Part shown: positions 14,401 through 21,981 of the stretch, one piece after another
Position numbering within the stretch: the stretch's first letter is position 1
How the letters are laid out: each line of letters starts with the position of its first letter
NCBI GenBank assembly: GCA_963691815.1
Contig: OY829656.1
Location: 12,553,412 to 12,617,411, forward strand
Direction: 5' to 3'
Length of the DNA stretch: 64,000 bases
Source of the DNA: Echiichthys vipera
Lineage: Eukaryota > Chordata > Actinopteri > Perciformes > Trachinidae
The notes under the pieces: generated by a model
What the model saw: the letters and a program-made list of their open reading frames with translations, nothing else
The model's database searches: none
Told to the model about the DNA's origin: nothing
Program-made: the position numbers and the translations under genes

Positions 14401-16299
14401 TCACACACATGCTTGCCCCTAGCAACGCTGCGTGGAGGCATTTCAGAAATTTTGCGTTGCTACTATGGCCCTCTTTTCTGCAATGACTTCATGGTAAACA
14501 AACATTGCTACAAGGAAACCCCCTGTTCACTTTTCAGAGAAAAAAAAAGGAGCTTAGACTCACTCCTGGACCGTTTGTCATGGCTTTACCATTGGAAGGC
14601 ATTTTTCTCATCCTGTGCCAGCGTTTCACTGCAATCAGGGCAGCTATTATTTGAAATGCAGGTCTCATCATCGACGCAGGCTTTATTTACAGTAAATACT
14701 GACTCAATTAGCTGCAATCATTTGCCACAGAATTTGAGTGAGTGAGTGAGTCAGTAGCAATGCGATACCTACTCGCCTACTACTATGTCCCAACTGGAGG
14801 TGTAAGAACATATCGATATACTTGAATATCGCAATATTAAGTTCTGTGATACTGTATTGATTCACTAAAAACACTATGCATTTTTAATTAACCCTTTGAG
14901 ACCTGCGGGACTGCCGGCGATGTGTTTTGTAGTGGGCACTGTTTTAAAGCTAGAGTGAAGATATTGGTATCATATGATATCATACAGTTAGGCAAACTAT
15001 TTGGCGAGGGAAAAACTGGCATTTATTGTTTAGACCCCGACCAATTCATAACAGTGCTGTAATGCATATTCAACCATTTGACTCTTCCACTCCAACTAAA
15101 CGGCATATGCATATAGTGATGTGTTCTTTATTCTGACAGTTTTCCTAAAATTAATGAATTAATTTAAAAATAGCTTACTGTATCGCAATAGATTGAACTG
15201 TAAGTCATATATTCAGCACACTACTGCAAAAGACCTTTAGCTTTCATTTCCCATTAAGGGAATCATATCCCCAGCCTGTACGACTTCACCTGAATGCATC
15301 ATTCCAGTATCTTCACTCCCACCTTCATGTAGACCTTTGAAACATTTTTGGGTTGGGTCATCCATCTGAGGGAGCCACCCAAAACAAATCCCACGTATAT
15401 GACACAGCACAGTGAGCATGGTGAGCTCATCCTAGAAACGGGAACTCAAATGCAACATCGGTGAACGCATGCAAACTGAGTATATTATCAGGCTCTCAAA
15501 ATTGTAATGTTAGTCATCATTGCGACATTGAATTCACATGGATGGGACTAAAATGAGAAGTAGGAGAAGCCATAAAAAAAAGACTAGAAATTGTATTCTT
15601 CTAGAGTTGTCTTCCCTTCAGTGACCTCTCAAACAATCTGAGCATTTTTTAACAGCACATTATCAGTTTACAGGCAGGTACATTAGGAACAATACTGGAT
15701 GTCTGCCAAGTGGAAAAATCAACATGCCTGGTTCACCCGCATGCCATGTCAAGGATTTAAAGGGGGATTAAAAAAAAAAAAATCATTTTTTGGTGGACTA
15801 TTGTCAAGAGGCATAAAGTTTAATGGGTTAGTGGCTGATTCATTTAATGGCAAGTCTACAACAACATGAAAACACACCCTATCTTGCACGATTTGGACTT
15901 GTCTCAACATGGAAGCTATTGCAGCAGCATCACTGCCACAGACTGAACTTGAAGTAGTACGACAAACGTGATTAAGGCCCAGACACACCATAAAAACGTA
16001 ATCCAAAATGTTAAATACAGTGGCCTTAGATTGCAATGTTTACCGTTCATCTATTTCTGAAAGTTGCTATTCACGTCAAGTAAACTCCAGCTGGAGATCC
16101 GTAGCCACACCATTATTGGGATGCTTAGTTCTAGGATCAAATAAGTGCTTCCAGAAAGTGCGATACTGCCCGACTCTTCATTCACTAACACTCCATAAGT
16201 CTCTGGTGGTTATCAGCTTGGAACCGTCTGCCACTGCCAGGTTCACTTTTCCCAGGCTCCCAGCTGACTCACAACTTCTCTTTGAACTACAGAGTGAGC

Positions 16300-16339
<40 letters not shown>

Positions 16340-19300
16340 GTGCAATAAGTGTGGCCATATGTCTTCTTATCTTTCCTGGCCAAGCAGACACTGTCCAACA
16401 GACAACATAAGCGATAAAGATCATTCCAGATTGAATCACAATGACTTGCCAAAGAACACTACTGAATCCTCTCAGTAAGGGAAATTTCACAACACACACA
16501 CACCTCACCCTGCCTTCAACTGAAAATGGAGCTATCTGATGTACTATAACAAGGTATTCTAACAAAATAAAAAAGAGGCATGTCTCACGGAATAACAGGC
16601 AAAAGCCAAAGGTCTAAATAAAGGCAAGGCACAACGGTAGATTAGACTAGTCCAGGCCTACACTCAGCACACAGGAAATGTAAACAGTCCAGTCAAAGGG
16701 ATGTTGACCTTCTGTATCAGTTTCCCCTGAGTCAATCACTTCAATAGTATCAAGCTGAGATCTACTGCTAGGTAACACACCCCTGTTTGCCATAAAACCC
16801 AGGCTCAGTCATGAAAAGACAACTCTCATAATCACTTTCTAAGCCACTGGCTGCACTGGTGGACTGGGAGGGTAGGAAAGAATGCATTGTTTGGCAAAAG
16901 ATTTTCAGCGCAAAGTGAGCTGGAGAAACACTGTACAAATCAACAGCTCATTAAATAACCTGCAGAGGTACGTCAGCCCGGGGACACAACAGAACCTCAC
17001 CCAGACGAAAGAATCTCACTGTCTGCCAACTAAAACAACATGGAAAACAGATATTGAATGTCTCACAATGCAAACAAGGTCAAAAAAATGATCCCAGGAC
17101 CAGGAATGAAAGTCATATCAAGCATTTAAGTTGCCAGTCCGCTATCTTTTGCGAGGGTCACCAACTATTGAGAAAACAAAAAACAGGGCACAGGTGATCC
17201 TCGGCTAAATGCTATGCATGTCACACGTACGGCTTGGAACGACTCTGATAAGCAGCAAAGCTTCAGAAGCCATTATGCAACGTCACACTGACACAACACT
17301 GAAAAGGTCCTTGCTAAAGTCGAAGACAGGGTGAGGTAGGAAAAAAAAAGAAAGAACATGTTTCTTTCCCGCTTTCACTTGAGTAATTTGCACGCAACTG
17401 CCACATCAGAGCAGACTATATAAAACAAACATGTCATTACCCCCACAGCCTCCCTTCAAGGCTGAGCTGACTATTATTCTGCGACTCACCTGATCCTAGC
17501 TCTCAGACTGCTCTAACCTGTCAACAGATCAAGCCCAGCGATGCCTACATGTCTGAGAGAGAACACACCAGCGTCGTTAGATGGAGGGAAATTATGCCAA
17601 TAAATGTGGGCAGAATTAAATCAGATTTGAGCAGAATTAGGGTCGCCAGATCAACTAGGGCTTGAGATGGGGGAAAATAGATTAGTCACAAAAAAACTAT
17701 TGGGAAGTGAGCAGACGTGCTTATGAAATCTCAATGGGCCCAATCCAGTGAAGAAAAGGTCTTCCCTGTCCTTGTATAGGTGCAACATGGGCAAATATGC
17801 TGAGGTGGTCACAGAGCGAACTTCATCACTGCTGAGTCTACTACAACTGCTTCCTGTTGCTTGCCCTGCACTGGCATTACAGCTGCACTGCCTCTATTAT
17901 GCTCTGTAATCCTCACTGTAGTCAGTGAGGGCACACCATTGTCCCTGCTTGATACACTCACTGTGAGGGCCCTCACTTCTCTGTGGAATAAAAGCACGAA
18001 GCAGACATTGGCAGTCCATACATCGATGATGATGTGCTAATGTTAAAGATGTTCTGCCGACGGCACTCAGATGGATCCCTCCTGGCTCTCGCCCTACCTG
18101 ATCTAAGCACATGTGTGTAGCCTCATTAAATGCAGCAGTTACTGTGGGTGGCAAGGTTAAAGCGATGAAATGCCTGTGATCCAACCAAGCGTGACTTAAA
18201 CAAAGCCTTTGGCCTGGACAAGGGGCCAACTTCATGCAGCTCACAAGAGAGGATGAAGGGGGGGGGGGCTTCATGAACTCAAGAGTACCCAACAACCCAA
18301 TTGCACCACACTGCCATCTGTCCACAACAGCCAATCAACTGATGAAAAGGACAAAGAGTGATATCATACCTAACCTGACGATTGTTAATGTGCACTGAAG
18401 TAAAGCACTGGAAGTGAAGGATGAGAGAATCTAACAAGCAACTCTGTTCCTTCCCAAAACTCCAAACTCCTGTCATCTACAATAGTGTTGTATGAATTTA
18501 TCTAAATGTGACATTTTTTAATTGATACAGTGATGGAATATCATTATCTACAAACTGCCAATATAACTCCCTAGTTTTGGTGTTCCATGGATGTCCAGCC
18601 CTTAATGACAAGAAACATCCTCCATTAGGTCTAGAGCGTGTCATCCATTTACATTTCATCAATGTGTCAGAAAATAAATGAGTAAAGCCAGCAGAGTCCT
18701 CAAACTTGAAATGGCACCAGGTAGAAAGGCTGCTCAAGTAGAAAGGATTTTCAACCAGTAAGATGAAACTAATCATGCTCTGGGCTTTCATGCCAAGTTA
18801 GTGCTACCATGGCGTGAACATAAACAGAAACCTTTGTCTTTTAAAATAAGGTGTGAGGCGCCAGTGCCAGTAAAAAATACAGAATATCAAATTGCATGCT
18901 ACCCTGCTAAGAACATTGTTTTACTGGCCCTCAGATCACAGGGAAAACACCAGTCTAAGTGATCTGTTCAGCCCCACAGGTAACACAAATACAAATGTAC
19001 AACTTCAAAAGAAAATCACACAGGACCATCCAGTTGTTTCACTAATTTGGGCCATTTTCAGGCCATCACCGGTTGAAATTACAACAAGAACTTCCATCAA
19101 GATTGAAGTAAAAATAGCCTTGATGTAATTGGACACACACATACATACCAGCGGACTGTGCCTTTCACCCATCAGGCACAGTGGGAGAGTTTGCGGGCCA
19201 AGCTGTGGGGCCAGTCAGTCTGTGCACAGCTCTACTTTTTTCACACCATCGAAATACGCTCCAGCATGGCAAATCATCCCTCTCACAGAGCTACAACTCT

Positions 19301-20625
19301 CCCACAGCACAGGCCTGTCGGGCCCATTTATTGACTCTATGAAGAAGAGCTGACACTTGAGGAAACCAGAAAGTGAGGGTTTTTTTCACTCTGGAGTTAC
19401 TGAACTGTGCAACATGAGCAGCTGCCAGTGAGGCATATGAGGAGGAAATCTGGGAAAATGCAGCTCACCCACCTTTTTCTCTCTATTTTTTTTTTTTATT
19501 TGTTGAATCGAGACAAGGGGAAAAACATTTACAAGGACCATTTCTTGCATTGTAAAAAGTAGTTTACAACTCATTTAGGGAAGAGGGGAAAACTCTCTCC
19601 TGATTTTTATTCTTATTGATGGACGTTCTTTAAGCGCAAGTTACCTTTTGAGATTTACAACCGCATTCTGAACAAGGAGGTTTTATGACGGTCAATAAAG
19701 TGATTTTACATCCTAACACTGTTTATGGAGAATACACAGGACTAATGGAGAAAAATACCTGCACCTGGTTAATTGGCGCAGATAATGAGGAGGGGGGGGG
19801 GACTTTCTCAACAGGATAATTCACAGAGAGCCAACTACCAAAAGAGCCCCTTTTCTAAAGAGTGAGAATGAGTGACGGACAGTAATTGCACTTAACTGCA
19901 CTGCAAACAAACATCTTCTCCCCAGGCAGAAGAAAGGAGAGAAGAAGCGGGGAAAACAGTTTAAAAAAAAAAGAAGTCTGCCACTCACCGGCCAGGCGAA
20001 ACTGAAGGGCAAAACTATCCTGGATTTGTCATTCCTGACAGAGCTCTTGAAAGAAAAGGTATTCCCTCCGAGGACAGGCGTAGCTCCCATTCCGAAGCTG
20101 CAGGGCCCTGCAGCAGAAACTCTCGACTGGTATTCCTTCAGGCAAACTTTGAAAAACGTATCGCACTCGTTCCGCGTGCACTTTCTATCCGCCGTGTTCC
20201 GCGTGCCATCACAACACATGCCGTTGAGCAACTCTCCGTTAACATTGTGCATCGATAAGATTTGCAACTCGAATTGTCCCGATCCCTCTGACACCTGTTG
20301 AGGACAGAAGAGTGAAGGCAATGAAAAAAACCCAACAACTTTGACCTCATTATATAAAGAAAGTTGTAATAATTAACGGGCTATTCGGCCGTTGGTTAAA
20401 ACACAGTATTCGCACTTGTAACATGCTAACTTAACACTATTTCGCATGACGCATGGTTACATATAATGTTAGCATATAGCAGTGCACATAAAGGGCGACG
20501 CGTGCAAACAAAGTGCATCCCCACAGCCGAACTGAGTGACCCTTTTCACCGCCGTTGAATCCACATACCTTCGCCAGAAAGCAGAGTAAAAAGGCAGCAA
20601 CGACTGAGCCCCGTCTCAAAATCAT
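255..20625 (-). CDS. jag1: jagged1 Notch ligand, exons 1-19 (3' part outside window)
   Basis: This is a single-pass membrane ligand that binds and activates Notch receptors on adjacent cells. The coding parts are 20569-20625, 19989-20294, 13236-13287, 10575-10832, 10006-10066, 7665-7795, 7452-7571, 5599-5712, 5393-5506, 5187-5300, 4736-4782, 4082-4255, 3495-3645, 2450-2614, 2178-2291, 1919-2032, 1618-1731, 1024-1140 and 255-282, all read on the minus strand. They join in frame to 2351 nt (783 full codons). Visible domains are a signal peptide (1 to about 24), MNLL/C2 (about 25-160), DSL (about 175-222), EGF 1-14 and the start of EGF 15. Motifs such as QFELQILSMHNVNGEL and CNKFCRPRDEFFGHYTC are closer to JAG1 than to JAG2. 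Every intron is GT-AG, and the exon lengths agree with human JAG1 as remembered, except exon 1 (57 nt) and exon 4 (258 nt). The a/b teleost paralogue is unresolved. The transmembrane and intracellular parts lie beyond position 1. Confidence 0.96.
283..1023 (-). other. jag1 intron 18
   Basis: A 741-bp intron between exons 18 and 19. It contains a GA-rich tract (about 289-330) and a CCGCCG tract (540-552). No coding exon or structured RNA was recognised. Positions 1-254, left of exon 19, are intron 19 and hold nothing recognisable apart from a T run at 7-16. Confidence 0.85.
1024..1140 (-). CDS. jag1: jag1 exon 18: EGF 14
   Basis: This 117-nt exon encodes AKNSSCLPNPCENGGTC, then VVTGESFTCVCKEGWEG and PTCTQ. 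Asn-Ser-Ser is a possible N-glycosylation site and is also present in human. The borders are CTCAG|CCAAA and AGA|GTAAGT. Confidence 0.95.
1141..1617 (-). other. jag1 intron 17
   Basis: A 477-bp intron with a short GT repeat (about 1542-1559). Nothing else is recognisable. Confidence 0.85.
1618..1731 (-). CDS. jag1: jag1 exon 17: EGF 13
   Basis: This 114-nt exon encodes ESQCDEATCNNGGTC, HDEGDTFQCKCSPGWEG and TTCNI. QCDEATCNNGGTC is one of the strings that separates JAG1 from JAG2 (which has QCDAYTCSNGGTC). The borders are CTAG|GCG and ATAG|GTGAGT. Confidence 0.95.
   Translation of the reverse strand, partial: AKVSAMKPHVTTEAPATMRATLFSASVPQGGRVRRVT
1919..2032 (-). CDS. jag1: jag1 exon 16: EGF 12
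   Basis: This 114-nt exon encodes NIDDCSTNPCHNGGTC and FFCECKNGWKGKTCHS, a calcium-binding EGF with an O-fucose-type CHNGGTC. The KNGWKGKTCHS string is identical to human JAG1 as remembered. The donor is CC|GTAAGA. Confidence 0.95.
2178..2291 (-). CDS. jag1: jag1 exon 15: EGF 11
   Basis: This 114-nt exon encodes a calcium-binding EGF: NINDCESNPCRNGGTC, then YQCICGDGWEGDHC. It carries an O-fucose-type CRNGGTC. The borders are CTAG|ACATC and A|GTGAGT. Confidence 0.95.
2450..2614 (-). CDS. jag1: jag1 exon 14: EGF 10 (extended)
   Basis: This 165-nt exon encodes the extended EGF 10 with its jagged-specific insertion. It reads VIDSCTVAVASNSTPGGERY, then ISSNVCGPHGRC and GFRGTYCHE. The acceptor is CCAG|TGATTG and the donor A|GTAAGA. 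A short GTGA/ATGA-rich tract (2409-2434) sits just inside the following intron, about 16 bp from the donor. Confidence 0.95.
2615..3494 (-). other. jag1 intron 13
   Basis: An 880-bp intron with short GGTTAGA repeats near 2632-2655 and an A-rich run near 3265. No other feature is recognised. Confidence 0.85.
3495..3645 (-). CDS. jag1: jag1 exon 13: EGF 9
   Basis: This 151-nt exon encodes LDIDYCSPNPCQNGAPCFN, YYCACPEDYEGKNCSH and LKDHCRTTTCK. It comprises EGF 9 and the first part of the irregular EGF 10. Asn-Cys-Ser is a possible N-glycosylation site and is also present in human. The borders are CTAG|CTGG and AAAG|GTATGT. Confidence 0.95.
3646..4081 (-). other. jag1 intron 12
   Basis: A 436-bp intron. 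Its notable content is a 19-bp G run at 4025-4043 on the plus strand, about 40 bp from the exon 12 donor. In the pre-mRNA this is a C run. Confidence 0.85.
4025..4043 (+). repeat. G19 homopolymer
   Basis: An uninterrupted G run in jag1 intron 12. Similar runs occur at 42239-42262 (24 bp), 52373-52386 (14 bp) and 57490-57509 (20 bp), with a C16 run at 6157-6172. Confidence 0.97.
4082..4255 (-). CDS. jag1: jag1 exon 12: end of EGF 7 and EGF 8
   Basis: This 174-nt exon encodes the end of EGF 7 (DLVNGYRCMCPPGFAGEHC) and EGF 8 (RDIDECASAPCLNGGRC, FQCLCLAGFSGNLC). Phase 0 on both sides, as in human exon 12. The donor, CAG|GTGAGA, is preceded in the intron by a 19-bp G run on the plus strand (4025-4043). 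Confidence 0.96.
4256..4735 (-). other. jag1 intron 11
   Basis: A 480-bp intron. Nothing beyond the splice signals is recognised. Intron 10 (4783-5186, 404 bp) is equally plain. Confidence 0.85.
4736..4782 (-). CDS. jag1: jag1 exon 11: first third of EGF 7
   Basis: A 47-nt micro-exon encodes INDCKDQCQNGGTCK, the start of EGF 7, which continues in exon 12. Human JAG1 exon 11 has the same 47-nt length. The acceptor is TGCAG|ATATAA and the donor AAG|GTACGT. It was placed by frame continuity and JAG1 similarity (human reads INDCLGQCQN). Confidence 0.93.
5187..5300 (-). CDS. jag1: jag1 exon 10: EGF 6
   Basis: This 114-nt exon encodes DANECDSKPCVNANSC and NLIGGYFCECVPGWTGQNC. It is a calcium-binding EGF with the jagged-typical VNANSC variant in place of NGGTC. 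It lies 92 bp from exon 9. The borders are CTAG|ATG and A|GTGAGT. Confidence 0.95.
5393..5506 (-). CDS. jag1: jag1 exon 9: EGF 5
   Basis: This 114-nt exon encodes a calcium-binding EGF repeat: NVDECSPNPCNHRGTC, then LVNGFKCHCPSQWTGKTC. The leading N-V-D-E pattern is the calcium-binding signature. Only 92 bp separate it from exon 8. Confidence 0.95.
5599..5712 (-). CDS. jag1: jag1 exon 8: EGF 4
   Basis: This 114-nt exon encodes one EGF repeat, AEHACLSNPCSNGGSC through YECQCAPGWSGPSC. It has six cysteines and an O-fucose-type CSNGGSC. The borders are CTAG|CGG and A|GTAAGA. Confidence 0.95.
5713..7451 (-). other. jag1 intron 7
   Basis: A 1739-bp intron. It carries the 37-bp-arm hairpin at 6008-6103 and, just downstream on the plus strand, a C16 run (6157-6172) that is a G run in the transcript. 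No exon-like reading frame with jagged similarity is present. Confidence 0.85.
6008..6103. repeat. perfect inverted repeat, 37-bp arms, 22-bp loop
   Basis: The left arm 6008-6044 and the right arm 6067-6103 are exact reverse complements over 37 bp, and matching stops at both arm ends. The 22-bp loop is 6045-6066. It lies in jag1 intron 7, so the pre-mRNA would form the same stem. Confidence 0.95.
7452..7571 (-). CDS. jag1: jag1 exon 7: EGF 3
   Basis: This 120-nt exon encodes one EGF repeat beginning DLNYCGTHQPCLNGGTC and containing DKYQCTCAEGYSGANC. The CLNGGTC motif fits the O-fucosylation consensus (C2-x4-S/T-C3) used by POFUT1. A 93-bp intron separates it from exon 6. Confidence 0.95.
7665..7795 (-). 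CDS. jag1: jag1 exon 6: end of EGF 1 and EGF 2
   Basis: This 131-nt exon covers residues 245-288. It reads KCLYGWQGQYCDKCIPHPGC and then VHGTCVEPWQCLCDTNWGGH, the atypical EGF 1-2 region that lies against the DSL domain and is strongly conserved in jagged proteins. The acceptor is TGCAG|GTGTC. The donor, AAAG|GTTAAT, departs from the usual GTRAGT consensus but is supported by frame and length. Confidence 0.95.
7796..10005 (-). other. jag1 intron 5
   Basis: A 2210-bp intron with no recognised exon, RNA gene or clear transposon; a short CA tract lies near 7865-7879. Intron 4 (10067-10574) is likewise plain. Confidence 0.8.
10006..10066 (-). CDS. jag1: jag1 exon 5: first half of EGF 1
   Basis: This 61-nt exon encodes AICRQGCSTEHGSCKEPGGC, the N-terminal half of EGF repeat 1 directly after the DSL domain. 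The length and both split-codon phases match human exon 5. The acceptor is CTAG|CT and the donor AA|GTAAGT. It is preceded by a 508-bp intron and followed by a 2.2-kb intron. Confidence 0.95.
10575..10832 (-). CDS. jag1: jag1 exon 4: DSL domain
   Basis: Codes for residues 139-224 (258 nt) and carries the DSL (Delta/Serrate/Lag-2) domain, the main Notch-binding module. Visible motifs are LIEKASHSGMINPS, QFEYQIRVSCDEHYYGFGC and NKFCRPRDEFFGHYTC, followed by NGNKTCLEGWSGPDCN. The six DSL cysteines are in place. The exon is one codon longer than human exon 4, with the extra residue just before LIEKAS near the acceptor (TTCTTAG|GGGCC). The donor is ACAG|GTGAGC. Confidence 0.97.
10833..13235 (-). 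other. jag1 intron 3
   Basis: A 2403-bp intron with a TATC tetranucleotide repeat (11421-11464) and a C run near 12970-12984. Several open frames of 60-80 codons show no similarity to anything I recognise. Confidence 0.8.
11421..11464. repeat. (TATC)n microsatellite
   Basis: About eleven tandem TATC units with one variant near the end, in jag1 intron 3. Confidence 0.97.
13236..13287 (-). CDS. jag1: jag1 exon 3: end of the C2 domain
   Basis: This 52-nt exon encodes RSYTLIVEALDSNNETS and the first base of a glycine codon. Human JAG1 has RSYTLLVEAWDSSNDT at this place, also in a 52-nt exon. Asn-Glu-Thr is a possible N-glycosylation site. The usual tryptophan of the VEAWD motif is leucine here. 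The acceptor is CAG|AGG and the donor is G|GTGAGT. The exon lies between the two largest introns. Confidence 0.94.
14795..15215. mobile_element. probable DNA-transposon fragment (hAT-like)
   Basis: The stretch starting GGTGTAAGAACATATCGATA, with TATCGCAATATTAAG and, toward the other end, TATCGCAATAGATTG, resembles a dispersed teleost repeat that I recall as a hAT-type MITE. The ends and target duplications are not clear. The classification is from memory and weak. Confidence 0.4.
16304..16338. repeat. (AC)n microsatellite
   Basis: An uninterrupted AC dinucleotide tract in jag1 intron 2. Confidence 0.97.
19989..20294 (-). CDS. jag1: jag1 exon 2: MNLL / C2-type N-terminal domain
   Basis: Codes for residues 20-121 (306 nt, the human exon 2 length). 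It encodes most of the N-terminal C2 domain, which binds phospholipid and contributes to Notch contact. Recognisable strings are GQFELQILSMHNVNGELLNG, CTRNECDTFFKVCLKEYQSR and NDKSRIVLPFSFAWP. Cysteines match those of the MNLL region. The acceptor is CAG|GTG and the donor CCG|GTGAG, both in phase 0. Confidence 0.97.
20569..20625 (-). CDS. jag1: jag1 exon 1 (coding part): signal peptide
   Basis: Codes for residues 1-19, MILRRGSVVAAFLLCFLAK. Two arginines are followed by a hydrophobic core, as expected of a secretory signal peptide; cleavage probably falls just after the exon 1/2 junction. The donor reads AAG|GTATGT. Human JAG1 exon 1 also ends on an Ala-Lys pair, but the human signal peptide is eight residues longer. 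The start is chosen because it is the first ATG in this frame with a signal sequence. It has G at -3, a reasonable initiation context. Confidence 0.93.
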
Positions 20626-21020
20626 GCCTCCGTCCGGACTGCTGTTGCCACTCGTTTGTTACTTGTCGTCTGGCCGACACACGGCACCAGAGCTCTCCTC
20701 TGGTTTAAACATGCACGAGTGGGAAACAACACTTTAATTGGCGGAGCACCGGGTCCCGAGTCATAGGAGAAAAAAAACACTTCCTAGTATGTCCCTCAAC
20801 CTCTTTGAGTGTCTGCTCTTCTCCGTTATCCGACAGTTTCCCCTTGTTGTTGAAGAAAATTTACACAGTGGCCATGCGGCAGCCGAGCCCACTGCTGACT
20901 GACTGACTGACTGACTGCTGGCCCGAGCTGGAGCTGGCTGCACAAGTTCAATAGGAGGGAGTGTCTGCGGAGCCCTAGGCCTTCATATTCATGAGCAGGG
21001 CACAGTGAGCCCGCCCCCTC
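20626..21020 (-). promoter_or_regulatory. jag1: presumed jag1 5' leader and core promoter
   Basis: This lies just upstream of the start codon in the gene's direction. A GC box (GGGGGCGGG on the minus strand) sits near 21009-21018. No convincing TATA box is visible. A (TGAC)5 tract is at 20896-20915. An RBPJ-like GTGGGAA heptamer on the plus strand is at 20719-20725. The transcription start cannot be set from sequence alone; somewhere in 20850-21000 is likely. The assignment rests on position. Confidence 0.4.
20659..20712 (-). other. possible upstream ORF in the jag1 leader
   Basis: An ATG at 20712 opens a 17-codon frame that stops with TAA at 20659-20661, 33 nt before the main start codon. 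A second, four-codon upstream ORF (Met-Ala-Thr-Val-stop) lies at 20861-20875 with G at +4. Both matter only if the transcript starts above them, which is not known. Confidence 0.35.
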
Positions 21021-21924
21021 TCACATTAGGATAATCATACACACAAGATTGCTTGTAAGGACTTTTTTGGCAGTGGTGTGATGGAAAAATAAAATTGGAA
21101 ATGACCTGCAGTCATATTGATGATAATAAGCCATCACAACCACAAAACCTAAACATAATTGAATTAGATGTTTAAAAAAAAGCAGCAATTTACCTTTAAA
21201 AGACATTATCCTTCTACGTCCTGCTTCAAATGCATTATACTCACCGCAATGTATACACATTTTTATCTCATAAAGATTAATGTCAGTTTAAAAGGTGGGT
21301 AGACCGAGTTTAGCTGGTTTTACTCTCCTCCACATTTGAGCATTAGGTAACATGCTAAATCATGGGGGACTGCGAAATGAGTGTGCATCAAGGCCTGTGG
21401 TTGAGTCCAAGGCATTTAGTTAAATTTGTGGTATGTTAGACATCTGTCCTTGTGTAATGTAAGCCTTGGATAAAGACTGTCGTATTCCATAGTAGAAAAA
21501 GAAACGCTCAATATCTGCACATTTTCAGCATATTTTTCTGTTTTCCAAAAATACTTTAATTTTACATTTTTGGGATTTAAATAAACGCTGAATGTGAAAG
21601 CTGACAACATGGTGTCATCAGGAGTGCACACAACAGTGCCCCAGAGTGGCAGACCTGCAGGTTTTATGCCATCCTGAGGAATGTCACACATTTTAAATAA
21701 GGCTGTTTCAAACAATCCGTTTTCAAACCTGTAGTTTATGCTGCAAGGATGGATATTAGTCCGATTGACCCCCCTTGCTGACCAGATTTATAGCTCAAAC
21801 ACGGAGGAATAGGCTGACAGACTGCTCAGAGATATTATTCCACCGGCCTATCCTATTGGTGTCGAAGGGCAATTGTGGCTGGGTGCACCTCTGCAAGAAG
21901 GTAATCTGTGAACTGGATCAGTGA

Positions 21925-21926
<2 letters not shown>

Positions 21927-21977
<51 letters not shown>
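21927..21977. repeat. (AC)n microsatellite
   Basis: About 25 AC units, about 1 kb above the jag1 promoter. Confidence 0.97.

Positions 21978-21981
<4 letters not shown>

Larger units (their letters stand above)
13288..19988 (-). other. jag1 intron 2, the largest intron
   Basis: A 6701-bp intron between the two C2-domain exons. It contains a CA repeat (16304-16338), a probable transposon fragment (14795-15215), a G run (18258-18268) and possible fragments of dispersed repeats (for example near 15975-16020). No coding exon is seen. Large 5' introns often hold enhancers, but none can be shown here. Confidence 0.8.

Noticed and set aside
17897..18334. 145-codon minus-strand open frame in jag1 intron 2
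   Set aside because: It lacks any domain, and jag1 exons 2 and 3 join in frame without it.
19821..20321. 166-codon continuous frame through jag1 exon 2 starting at 20321
   Set aside because: Only 19989-20294 is exon. The extra codons on both sides are intron read-through, as shown by the GT and AG borders and the human exon length.
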